Source of the DNA: Bacteroidales bacterium
GTDB lineage: Bacteria > Bacteroidota > Bacteroidia > Bacteroidales > Muribaculaceae
Length of the DNA stretch: 32,218 nt
Direction: 5' to 3'
NCBI GenBank assembly: GCA_004557825.1
Contig: SFFL01000025.1
Location: 1 to 32,218, forward strand
The notes beneath the pieces are model-generated. The model saw nothing but the letters and a program-made list of their open reading frames with translations, was not told where the DNA came from and did not search any database. Positions 1-6,881 of the stretch are shown here, in pieces (the stretch's first letter is position 1; every line of letters begins with the position of its first letter). A program made the translations under genes and the position numbers.

Positions 1-1
1 A

Positions 2-34
2 TTTGAGTATTCACGTTTCATCAGAATATCTTAG
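2..34 (+). promoter_or_regulatory. Possible promoter of the first outer membrane protein gene
   Basis: TTTG at 2-5, a 21-base spacer and TATCTTAG at 27-34 resemble the Bacteroidetes promoter with one mismatch in the -7 box. It would place the transcription start almost on the ATG at 40, so the mRNA would be nearly leaderless. The window edge hides anything further upstream, so this is weak. Confidence 0.3.
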
Positions 35-39
35 CAATT

Positions 40-1707
40 ATGAAAAAACTGATTCTATCAGCATTCGCCATAATACCCGCCCTGGCAGCGCAGGCACAGT
101 CGCCTGTCGACGCTATGGCTCTGTCGCAGACCGAATTGCGCGGCTCAGCGCGATTCATGTCGATGGGCGGCGCCTTCACCGCCCTTGGTGCCGACCTCTC
201 GGTGCTGGGCCAGAACCCCGCCGGCATAGGTATGTACCGCGGCAGCGATATCGGCCTGACCCTCGGCATCGACATCAATTCCGACAAGGCGCAGTACGAC
301 GGCGGCTCCCGCTCCGAGTCGAATACGCTGGCCAACATCAACAATGCCGGTTATGTGGGCACGTATATGCTGGGCGACAACAACGACTACTCCATCTCCT
401 GGGGCTTTAGCTACAACCGCCTGTACCGCTTCAACCGCACATATATGGGCAACAACATACCGATGCAGTCGTCGGTGACCAACTATTTCGCCGGACTTAC
501 CAACGGCTATAGCCCCAACGACCTGCTTGACGAAGCGCCCAACGACCCCTACAACAACTGGAGCCAAGACGCGCCTGACTGGATGAGCGTACTGCTCTAC
601 AATTCCGGTATGATCAACTGCGAAACGAGCATCGACGACCACGGCGATCTCGTACTTCACGACCAGTACCGCGGTCTGTGGCAGTGGGGCGGCGTCGACG
701 GCCTCGGCAACAAGGTGAACCCCACCTCCGGCTTCGCCGATTTCCGCATCACGGAGCGCGGTCACGCCGATGAATACAACATCTCGTTGGGCGGCTCGGT
801 GATGAATCTGGTGTACTGGGGTCTCGGCGTCGGCATCACCGACCTCGACTTCACCCGCGAATACTCCTACACGGAGCACTCGATGGAGCGCGCCCTCATC
901 CCCGCACCGACCGCAGGTTATGAGCTTGGCGACGTAAAATACGCCAACCTCTACAGCCGTCAGCACATCTGGGGCACCGGTGCCAACTTCAAAATCGGCG
1001 CCATCATCAAGCCCATCAATGAGCTGCGCATAGGTCTGGCAGTGCACACTCCCACCTACTATTCCCTCTCCTCCTCGAGCTACGGCGACACCCGCTTCTT
1101 CTACAGCAATGGTTTCAGCGGCGAGGAGTCGACCCCCTACGACGACTACAGCTTCCAGCTCAACAACCCCTGGAAGGTGATGGCCGGTGTGGCCGGTGTA
1201 ATCGGTGGCCGCGCCATCATCAGCGTCGACTACCAGTATGACGCCTACGGCAATATGAAGCTCAAATACGACGACGGCAACAATATGGTTGCCAACAACG
1301 ACAACATCCAGCGCTACTACAAGGGCACCAACACGGTGCGTGCCGGTCTGGAATACCGCATCACCCCGCAGCTTTCCGCACGTCTGGGCTGCAACTTCTC
1401 CTCCACCGCCTCCAAGAGCCTCATCAAGGATGCCAACACCTCCGCGCAGCAGACTTCGGAAATCAGTACCGCCGGTCAGAATCCCTCGTTCTTAGCCTAC
1501 AACAACACCCGCTACATCACCGCCGGTCTGGGCTACAAGGTGCAGGGTTTCTACTTCGACCTGGCTTATGTGAACAAGCACAGCACGGCGCAGTTCAATG
1601 CCTACACTCCGTTCGTCGATTACGACGACGCGTGGGCTATCGCTCCCACCGCCAAGCTCACCCACAACTCCTCGCAGATAGTGGCATCGATCGGTTTCCG
1701 CTTCTGA
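40..1707 (+). CDS. Outer membrane protein, OmpP1/FadL/TodX-type barrel
   Basis: A 555-residue protein that starts with a classic signal peptide (MKK, a hydrophobic stretch, then AQAQ as the likely cleavage region near residue 20). The mature part opens with an RGSARFMSMGGAF segment and a GADLSVLGQNPAGIG segment, the pattern seen at the N-terminus of OmpP1/FadL-like transporters in Bacteroidetes, where the N-terminus forms a plug. The rest is rich in alternating aromatic/glycine strands and ends in a phenylalanine (IGFRF), as expected for a barrel folded by the BAM complex. Family members import hydrophobic compounds; in Bacteroidetes the substrate is usually unknown, and some are annotated as hemin receptors on thin evidence. 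It stands alone, 69 bases before the helicase gene on the same strand. Family assignment is good; substrate is unknown. Confidence 0.85.
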   Translation: MKKLILSAFAIIPALAAQAQSPVDAMALSQTELRGSARFMSMGGAFTALGADLSVLGQNPAGIGMYRGSDIGLTLGIDINSDKAQYDGGSRSESNTLANINNAGYVGTYMLGDNNDYSISWGFSYNRLYRFNRTYMGNNIPMQSSVTNYFAGLTNGYSPNDLLDEAPNDPYNNWSQDAPDWMSVLLYNSGMINCETSIDDHGDLVLHDQYRGLWQWGGVDGLGNKVNPTSGFADFRITERGHADEYNISLGGSVMNLVYWGLGVGITDLDFTREYSYTEHSMERALIPAPTAGYELGDVKYANLYSRQHIWGTGANFKIGAIIKPINELRIGLAVHTPTYYSLSSSSYGDTRFFYSNGFSGEESTPYDDYSFQLNNPWKVMAGVAGVIGGRAIISVDYQYDAYGNMKLKYDDGNNMVANNDNIQRYYKGTNTVRAGLEYRITPQLSARLGCNFSSTASKSLIKDANTSAQQTSEISTAGQNPSFLAYNNTRYITAGLGYKVQGFYFDLAYVNKHSTAQFNAYTPFVDYDDAWAIAPTAKLTHNSSQIVASIGFRF

Positions 1708-1776
1708 TAATGCGGGCGCAACCGTGAATCAATCGAAAACGCAATCTATAAAAACAACGCCATCGACTAAAACAGC

Positions 1777-3807
1777 GTGAACGAAGATAAAAGCGCAATC
1801 GACCTCGACAATCCTGAATTTCAGAATGTCTGGAAGTTGATTTCCTACACCGACCGCTCGGTCTTTATGACCGGAAAGGCCGGAACCGGGAAATCAACTT
1901 TCCTGCGTTATATAGTGGAGAACACCCGCAAGAAGACGGTGGTGCTCGCCCCCACCGGGATTGCCGCCGTGAATGCCTCCGGGGTGACCCTCCACTCCTT
2001 TTTCCACATTCCGCTGAAGCCGCTCCTGCCCGACGACCCGGAGCTGCAGATGCGCAATCTGCGTCAGCGCCTGCGCCACAGCACCGACCAGCAGAAGCTT
2101 ATCCGCGAGCTGGAGCTGATTGTCATCGACGAGGTGTCGATGGTGCGCGCCGATATTATCGACTTCATCGACAAGGTGCTGAGGCTCTATTCGGGGCGTA
2201 TGCGCGAACCGTTCGGCGGGAAGCAGATGCTCTTTGTGGGCGACCTTTACCAGCTGGAACCGATTGTCACATCGGATATGCGCGACATTTTCCGCGACCT
2301 CTACCCCAACCCCTATTTCTTCTCGGCGCGGGTGTTCGCCAATTTCGCGCTCGTGCCCATAGAGCTTCGGAAGGTCTACCGTCAGAATGATTCCGGGTTC
2401 ATAGCCATGCTCGACCGTATGCGGCTGGGGTGCTCCTCCCAGGCCGACATCGCCACGCTGAATGAGCGCATCACCGATGAAGAGACGCTCAAATCGAAGG
2501 AGTTTGTGGTGACTCTCGCCCCGAAGCGCAACACTGTCGACGCCATAAATCAGCAGCATCTGGCCAAACTGCGGCGCAAGCTCTACACGTTTGAAGGAAA
2601 ACTCGAAGGAGAATTTCCCGAGAACTCCCTGCCGGCTCCTATGTCGCTGGAGCTGAAAGTGGGCGCGCAGGTGGTGTTTGTGCGCAACAATCCGGAACGT
2701 CTGTGGGTCAACGGTACCGTGGGGAAGGTACACTCCATCTCCCAGAATGCGCTGGAAGTGGAGCTGGAGAATGGTAAGATACATACGGTGCCGCGCGAGA
2801 TATGGCAGAATATCCGCTACACTCTCGACAAGGAGACGCACAAGATTGCCGAGGAGGTAATCGGCTCATTCACACAGTATCCGCTCCGCCTGGCGTGGGC
2901 TATGACCATCCACAAGAGTCAGGGTCTCACATTCAGCAAGGTCAACATAGATATGGAGGGTGGCGCCTTCGCTCCCGGGCAGGCGTATGTGGCGATGTCG
3001 CGCTGCCGGTCGCTCGACGGGCTGTCGCTCCGCTCCAAGCTCAACGCCTACGACTTCTTCGTCAACGGGTCGATTCGGCGGTTCAGCACGCAGTTCAACA
3101 ATCCGTCGCTGATGCAGGCGGCTATGAAGGCCGCCCGCGCCGACGACTGTTTCCACCGGTCGGCTCAGGCGATGAACAGCTCCGACTTCTCGCAGGCTGT
3201 CGATCTTTTCATCGAGGGGCTGTATGCCCGCGATGAGTTGCGCAATCCTATGTGTGTAAGGTTGGTGAAGCAGAAGCTTTACCGGCTGGGGCGGCAGTTG
3301 CAGATTATCGAGGAGCTGCGCGGGCAGTTGGCTCAGGCCAATGAGAAATTTCACCGGCTTGCCGAGGAATATGTGCAGATGGGTCTCGACTGCCTGCAGG
3401 ATGAGAATTTCGGCGCGGCAATCGCCAACTTCGACAAGGCCATAAGCATTGCACCCGACTTCCGGGAGGCGCGCCGCTACAAGGCGGAGGCTGCCCTCGA
3501 CGGCGGCGACCCGCACAGCGCCGAGGCCATCTTTTCGGAGATGCTGGAGCATAATCCCCGCGATTTCGATGCGCTGATGGGGCTGTCGAAAGCGGCGATG
3601 GCACTGGCCGCCAGCGACCCGTCGCTCGCCGATGAATACCGCTATAACGCCCTGAATTATCTGATGTCGGCCGAGGAAATCGAACCGGAATCGGCCCCGC
3701 TCCACACCCGTATGGCCGACCTCTACGAGCAGCTCGACGACCGCGAGGAGGCTGAGCGCCACCGCGCCATAGCGCGCCGTCTGCGTCGCCGTTCTTCCCG
3801 AAAATAA
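1777..3807 (+). CDS. PIF1/RecD2-like superfamily 1 helicase with C-terminal TPR repeats
   Basis: A 676-residue protein starting at GTG 1777; no better in-frame ATG precedes the conserved region. The N-terminal ~430 residues carry SF1 helicase motifs: Walker A GKAGTGKS at residues 33-40, an APTGIAA segment (motif Ia), Walker B with VIDEVSM near residue 116-122, a VGDLYQLEPI motif III, and near the end of the core AMTIHKSQGLTF and YVAMSRCRSL (motifs V and VI). This is the PIF1/RecD2 pattern, so ATP-driven 5'-3' unwinding is expected. From about residue 530 the protein changes to helical TPR-like units (for example AIANFDKAISIAPDF) and a very basic C-terminus. The TPR tail suggests a protein partner, which is inference. 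It lies between a barrel gene and an acetyltransferase gene with no obvious link to either. Confidence 0.85.
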   Translation: MNEDKSAIDLDNPEFQNVWKLISYTDRSVFMTGKAGTGKSTFLRYIVENTRKKTVVLAPTGIAAVNASGVTLHSFFHIPLKPLLPDDPELQMRNLRQRLRHSTDQQKLIRELELIVIDEVSMVRADIIDFIDKVLRLYSGRMREPFGGKQMLFVGDLYQLEPIVTSDMRDIFRDLYPNPYFFSARVFANFALVPIELRKVYRQNDSGFIAMLDRMRLGCSSQADIATLNERITDEETLKSKEFVVTLAPKRNTVDAINQQHLAKLRRKLYTFEGKLEGEFPENSLPAPMSLELKVGAQVVFVRNNPERLWVNGTVGKVHSISQNALEVELENGKIHTVPREIWQNIRYTLDKETHKIAEEVIGSFTQYPLRLAWAMTIHKSQGLTFSKVNIDMEGGAFAPGQAYVAMSRCRSLDGLSLRSKLNAYDFFVNGSIRRFSTQFNNPSLMQAAMKAARADDCFHRSAQAMNSSDFSQAVDLFIEGLYARDELRNPMCVRLVKQKLYRLGRQLQIIEELRGQLAQANEKFHRLAEEYVQMGLDCLQDENFGAAIANFDKAISIAPDFREARRYKAEAALDGGDPHSAEAIFSEMLEHNPRDFDALMGLSKAAMALAASDPSLADEYRYNALNYLMSAEEIEPESAPLHTRMADLYEQLDDREEAERHRAIARRLRRRSSRK

Positions 3808-3830
3808 AGGTACTTCTCTCCATAATTAAC

Positions 3831-3850
3831 GCTATCTATATTTAGATAGC
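3831..3850. promoter_or_regulatory. Perfect 20-base palindromic hairpin or operator before the acetyltransferase gene
   Basis: Arms GCTATCTA (3831-3838) and TAGATAGC (3843-3850) are perfect inverted repeats around TATT. It sits in the 77-base gap between the helicase stop and the acetyltransferase ATG. The stem is AT-rich and no T-run follows, so it is not a typical terminator; a regulator site is possible but unproven. Confidence 0.4.
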
Positions 3851-3884
3851 TATTTGCAAAGTATAAGCTTATCCCGAAAATAAT

Positions 3885-4490
3885 ATGTCGCAGAAATTCA
3901 TACCCGTTGTTCCGAAGGATATCGCAGCCGACCCCTATGTAAGCCGTGAATGGCAGAAAATGCTCGACGGCGAAATTTACGATGCCGGGCATCCGCTTTT
4001 CCTGAAGGAACTAATCGCCACACGCAAGAAAATCAAACGCTATAACGATCTCGACCCGGAATCGCCCGAACTAACCACCCTGCTTCGCGACATTTTAGGC
4101 GGTTGCGGCGAGAACGTCGTCTTCAACCAGCCTTTCCGCTGCGACTATGGCTGCAACATCAAGGTGGGCGAAAACTTTATGGCTAATTTCAATCTCACGA
4201 TTCTCGACGAGGCCACGGTGACCTTCGGCGACAACTGTCTGGTGGGCCCGAATGTGTCGATTTACACCGCCTGCCATCCGCTCGACGCGCAGCAGCGCGC
4301 CACGATGGTGGAATGGGCCGAACCGGTGACCATCGGCAACAATGTTTGGATTGGCGGCAGCGCCACGATCGTGCCCGGCGTCACCATCGGCGACAATTGC
4401 ATAATCGGCGCAGGGTCCGTGGTCACCCGCGACGTAGAATCCAACACCGTCGTCGCCGGCAATCCCGCCAAAGTCATCAAGCGCCTGTAA
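3885..4490 (+). CDS. Sugar O-acetyltransferase, maltose/galactoside acetyltransferase family
   Basis: A 201-residue protein of the usual length for Maa/LacA-type enzymes. Residues ~20-75 form the N-terminal Maa cap (WQKMLDGEIYDAGHPLF...), followed by a left-handed beta-helix of hexapeptide repeats (IKVGENFMANFN, VTFGDNCLVG, VTIGNNVWIGG, VTIGDNCIIGAGS). His131 in YTACHPLDAQQR matches the catalytic histidine that activates the sugar hydroxyl for acetyl transfer from acetyl-CoA. It ends in GNPAKVIKRL, the standard C-terminus. The enzyme is cytoplasmic and acts as a trimer in known members. The physiological acceptor sugar is often unclear, so maltose should not be assumed. No operon partner: the next gene is convergent. 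Confidence 0.88.
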   Translation: MSQKFIPVVPKDIAADPYVSREWQKMLDGEIYDAGHPLFLKELIATRKKIKRYNDLDPESPELTTLLRDILGGCGENVVFNQPFRCDYGCNIKVGENFMANFNLTILDEATVTFGDNCLVGPNVSIYTACHPLDAQQRATMVEWAEPVTIGNNVWIGGSATIVPGVTIGDNCIIGAGSVVTRDVESNTVVAGNPAKVIKRL

Positions 4491-4505
4491 TCCCCCGCCA
4501 GCCAA

Positions 4506-4543
4506 GGCCATCCGGGGCGGGCGCGAAAAAATCGCGCCCCTAC
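4506..4543 (-). repeat. REP-like palindromic repeat, copy 1
   Basis: Read on the minus strand, this 38-base segment starts GTAGGGGCGCGAT and ends CCGGATGGCC, exactly as the segment at 6840-6877 on the plus strand does; the middle differs but keeps a GCGCGA/TCGCG-type inverted repeat. It lies between two convergent gene ends. Confidence 0.7.
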
Positions 4544-4569
4544 CGGTCTCTCCCTCCTCTGGTGGTGCT

Positions 4570-4599
4570 AAATCGTATAAGTCGTCTAAGACGTATAAG
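4570..4599. repeat. AT-rich ATAAG-type repeat, copy 1
   Basis: The segment opens with AAATCGTATAAG, followed by GTCTAAG and CGTATAAG at about 10-base spacing. The same 12-base head occurs, on the other strand, at the right edge of the longer array near 10680-10751. Immediately downstream (about 4600-4627) is a CTCCTGTT-like short tandem repeat. Non-coding, between convergent genes. Confidence 0.55.
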
Positions 4600-4639
4600 C
4601 CCTCCTGTTTCTCCTGTTCTCCTGTCCATATATGTTGGA

Positions 4640-4957
4640 TTAGTCGAGGAGAGATTCCGGGTTCCAGAGATGTCGGCTGAGGTCTACGCAGTCGGGCGAC
4701 CGGAAACGCACATTCTCGGCGGCGAGCAGGTCGTGCTGCTGAGGCCAGCCGGGCGCAATCCTGCCCGAGGCATTCACCACCCTCCAGGCCGGAATCCCCT
4801 CACCCGGGGGCATATTCTTCAGCGCCGTTCCCACCATACGGGCGCGTTGCGGGAAGCCGAGCAGCCACGCCACCCGGCCATAGGTGTACACCTGTCCCGG
4901 CGGTATCTGCTTCACCAGCTCATACACCGATTCATAAAAGCTATTGCTTTCCTGCAT
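4640..4957 (-). CDS. Alkyltransferase-like (ATL) protein, MGMT family without the active-site cysteine
   Basis: The protein is about 105 residues from ATG 4957. A longer start at 5005 is possible but would begin next to the efp terminator, so the shorter form is preferred. It matches the MGMT DNA-binding domain: FYESVYELVKQIPPGQVYTYGRVAWLLGFPQRARMVGTAL is the winged-helix part (quoted here only as a region, start to 'GTAL'), with the arginine finger in QRARMVG. Where MGMT has PCHRV, this protein has PAWRV, so the alkyl-accepting cysteine is alanine and the histidine is tryptophan. It cannot repair O6-alkylguanine by methyl transfer. Known ATL proteins bind such lesions and hand them to nucleotide excision repair; that role here is inference from family. 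Confidence 0.85.
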   Translation of the reverse strand: MQESNSFYESVYELVKQIPPGQVYTYGRVAWLLGFPQRARMVGTALKNMPPGEGIPAWRVVNASGRIAPGWPQQHDLLAAENVRFRSPDCVDLSRHLWNPESLLD

Positions 4958-5014
4958 CCTATTCAGATTATGTTTCTCATGTCTGTTCAGAACGCTTCCC
5001 TGCATCCTCTTTCA

Positions 5015-5063
5015 AACAAAAACGCCTGACTGCGCACCCTAATTAGGGCCACCAGCCAGGCGT
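5015..5063 (-). terminator. Rho-independent terminator of efp
   Basis: On the minus strand, ACGCCTG (5057-5063) pairs with CAGGCGT (5023-5029); inner CTG/CAG and CCCTAATTAGGG add to the stem, and TTTTGTTT follows (5015-5022). It lies 35 bases past the efp stop. Confidence 0.75.
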
Positions 5064-5097
5064 ATAATGTTATTCTGCATTAATTATGCATTACGCA

Positions 5098-5664
5098 TTA
5101 AGCTTTTACGCGCTCCAGGTAGTCGCCTGTGCGAGTGTCGACGCGGATTTTGTCGCCGATATTGCAGAAGAGGGGCACGCGCACAGTGGCACCGGTCTCA
5201 ACTTCGGCAGGCTTGAGGGTGTTGGTAGCGGTATCGCCCTTGATGCCCGGCTCGGTGTATTTGATTTCGAGCACAACGTTGGCAGGCATTTCGCAGGTGA
5301 GCACGGTCTCGGATGCGGCGTGAACCATAGCCTCTACAATATCGCCATCTTTGAGGAACTGCACGCCTTCGATGCTCTCGCCGGGAACGATGATTTCTTC
5401 CCAAGTCTCGGTGTGGAGGAAGTGATAGCCCATCTCATCCTTGTAGGAGTACTGATAGGGGCGACGCTCGATGCGCACCTCGTCGACCTTCACGCCGGAG
5501 TTCCAGGTTTTGTCGATGATACGGCCGGTCTTGACGTTACGGAGCTTTGTACGCACGAAAGCGGGACCTTTGCCGGGTTTAACGTGAAGAAATTCCACGA
5601 TGAAGAAATAGTTGCCGTCGATATCGAGGCACATACCGTTTTTGAAATCAGCTGTTGTTGCCAT
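5098..5664 (-). CDS. efp: Translation elongation factor P
   Basis: A 188-residue protein of the standard EF-P length and start (MATTADFKNGMCLDIDG). Three beta-barrel domains are evident: the N-terminal KOW-like domain (residues 1-64), a central OB fold, and a C-terminal OB fold ending NIGDKIRVDTRTGDYLERV. The tip loop is HVKPGKGPAFVRTKL, with Lys32 at the position that is modified in many bacteria. EF-P binds between the P and E sites and relieves stalling at polyproline stretches. No epmA/epmB or earP modification gene is visible in this window, so the modification state cannot be judged. It has its own promoter (5737-5768) and terminator (5015-5063), so it appears to be a single-gene transcript, divergent from sod. 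Confidence 0.97.
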   Translation of the reverse strand: MATTADFKNGMCLDIDGNYFFIVEFLHVKPGKGPAFVRTKLRNVKTGRIIDKTWNSGVKVDEVRIERRPYQYSYKDEMGYHFLHTETWEEIIVPGESIEGVQFLKDGDIVEAMVHAASETVLTCEMPANVVLEIKYTEPGIKGDTATNTLKPAEVETGATVRVPLFCNIGDKIRVDTRTGDYLERVKA

Positions 5665-5736
5665 ATAGTGGTATTGTTATATATTGATTATCAATTAGTT
5701 GCGCCAACCAAACCAAATTTCGGCGCATTTTATGTG

Positions 5737-5768
5737 CAAAATTACACATTTTTTTGCTTACATCCTAA
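5737..5768 (-). promoter_or_regulatory. Promoter of efp
   Basis: On the minus strand TTAG (5765-5768), a 20-base spacer, then TAATTTTG (5737-5744), a full match to the TAnnTTTG -7 box. It gives a leader of about 65 bases before the efp ATG. Confidence 0.6.
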
Positions 5769-5861
5769 TTTTCACGCCAGTTTGCACCACGAAAAATCAC
5801 GGGGAGGCCACGAAGCTGAGGGCTTTACGCTGAACATTTCACCGCGTGCGGCGTTACAATA

Positions 5862-5883
5862 TTAGATTGATAGTACAATCTAA
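5862..5883. promoter_or_regulatory. Inverted repeat upstream of superoxide dismutase, possible operator
   Basis: TTAGATTG (5862-5869) and CAATCTAA (5876-5883) are perfect 8-base inverted repeats around ATAGTA, 37 bases before the sod ATG. Its position suits an oxidative-stress or metal regulator; which one cannot be told from the sequence. Confidence 0.45.
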
Positions 5884-5920
5884 GTCGATTTCAAGTATAA
5901 CCTATAAAACCCTCACGACA

Positions 5921-6496
5921 ATGAAATACACTCTTCCCCAACTTCCCTATTCCAACGAGGCACTCGAACCCGTAATCTCGCGTCGCACAATAGATTTCCA
6001 CTACGGAAAGCACGAGAAAACTTATATCGACAATCTCAACGCCCTGATCGAAGGCACCGAATTTGAAGATCTGCCGCTCGAAGACATTATCCGCGACGCC
6101 AAAGGCGCGCTGTTCAACAATGCTTCGCAGGCGTGGAACCATATTTTCTATTTCTTCTCCTTCTCGCCCGACGGCGGCGGAGAGCCTGACGGCGAATTGC
6201 GCGATGCCATCATCAAGCAGTTCGGCTCTTTCGAGCAGTTCAAGAAAGAATTTGTCGACGCCGGAGTGAAGATCTTCGGGTCGGGCTGGGTATGGCTGTC
6301 GCGCGACAACACCGGCAAGCTGTTCATTACCCAGGAATCGAACGCCGGCAATCCTCTCACACAGGGACTTACGCCGCTCCTGACCTTCGACGTTTGGGAA
6401 CACGCATACTATCTCGACTATCAGAATCGCCGCAAGGATGCGCTCGAACGTATGTGGGACATCATCGACTGGCCCATAGTAGAAAGCCGCTACTAA
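5921..6496 (+). CDS. sodB: Superoxide dismutase, Fe/Mn family
   Basis: A 191-residue enzyme from ATG 5921 (MKYTLPQLPYSNEALEPVIS), the usual SodFM start; an upstream in-frame ATG at 5846 would add 25 residues that look non-coding. All four metal ligands are present: His27 in DFHYGKH, His74 in AWNHIFYFF, and Asp157 and His161 in DVWEHAYY. Gln70 lies at the position where iron enzymes keep their second-sphere glutamine, which favours Fe or cambialistic use; Bacteroides homologues are known to accept either metal. It converts superoxide to peroxide and oxygen in the cytoplasm, important for anaerobes meeting air. The gene stands alone, with an inverted repeat at 5862-5883 as a candidate control site. 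The symbol reflects the likely iron form. Confidence 0.95.
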   Translation: MKYTLPQLPYSNEALEPVISRRTIDFHYGKHEKTYIDNLNALIEGTEFEDLPLEDIIRDAKGALFNNASQAWNHIFYFFSFSPDGGGEPDGELRDAIIKQFGSFEQFKKEFVDAGVKIFGSGWVWLSRDNTGKLFITQESNAGNPLTQGLTPLLTFDVWEHAYYLDYQNRRKDALERMWDIIDWPIVESRY

Positions 6497-6728
6497 TCCA
6501 CCGCTCGGCCCCCGCTTGGGTTCGCCCCCGCTCGGCTTTGCCCCAATCGGCCGGAGACCGCCGCACTTGAAGATTTTAACAATATTAGCGTTTTAAATAT
6601 ACAATTATTAATTAAAAGTTTTTAACTCGCTAAATCACAACACTTTTACTTCTTTCAGTGTTTTATTTCAAAGAAGTAAGAAAACAATGACATAGCACTT
6701 AATTGTAAGCATAATGTGATGAATGGAG
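6497..6728. other. Non-coding stretch after sod with an AT-rich core and hairpin
   Basis: The first ~75 bases are C-rich with repeated CCCCGCT-like words. From about 6570 the sequence is very AT-rich. TTACTTCTTT (6646-6655) and AAAGAAGTAA (6670-6679) form a perfect 10-base inverted repeat. No plausible gene or clear TAnnTTTG promoter is seen. It ends in the terminator at 6729-6763, so it is either a long sod 3' UTR or contains a small RNA. Confidence 0.45.
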
Positions 6729-6763
6729 AGAGAGGCACCTGTGAAGGCCCCTCTCTTTTTTTT
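6729..6763 (+). terminator. Rho-independent terminator downstream of sod
   Basis: AGAGAGG (6729-6735) pairs with CCTCTCT (6750-6756), followed by a run of eight T to 6763. It is oriented to end plus-strand transcripts, about 230 bases after the sod stop. Confidence 0.75.
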
Positions 6764-6839
6764 GTGCCTGCATTTCTCTCAAATGAAAGTAGTTGGGCAA
6801 AACCGCATATAATATTTAGGTAACGGTGTGTAGCAGGTT

Positions 6840-6877
6840 GTAGGGGCGCGATACATCGCGGTCGCGTCCGGATGGCC
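6840..6877 (+). repeat. REP-like palindromic repeat, copy 2
   Basis: It starts GTAGGGGCGCGAT and ends CCGGATGGCC, shared with the minus-strand copy at 4506-4543. The centre contains CGCGAT and ATCGCG as an inverted repeat. It lies four bases beyond the recQ stop, between the convergent sod and recQ genes. Confidence 0.7.
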
Positions 6878-6881
6878 ACAA

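Noticed and set aside
145..1047. A 300-codon open frame antisense to the first outer membrane protein gene
   Set aside because: It lies wholly within a well-supported gene and shows the Val/Ala/Gly/His bias of a shadow frame.
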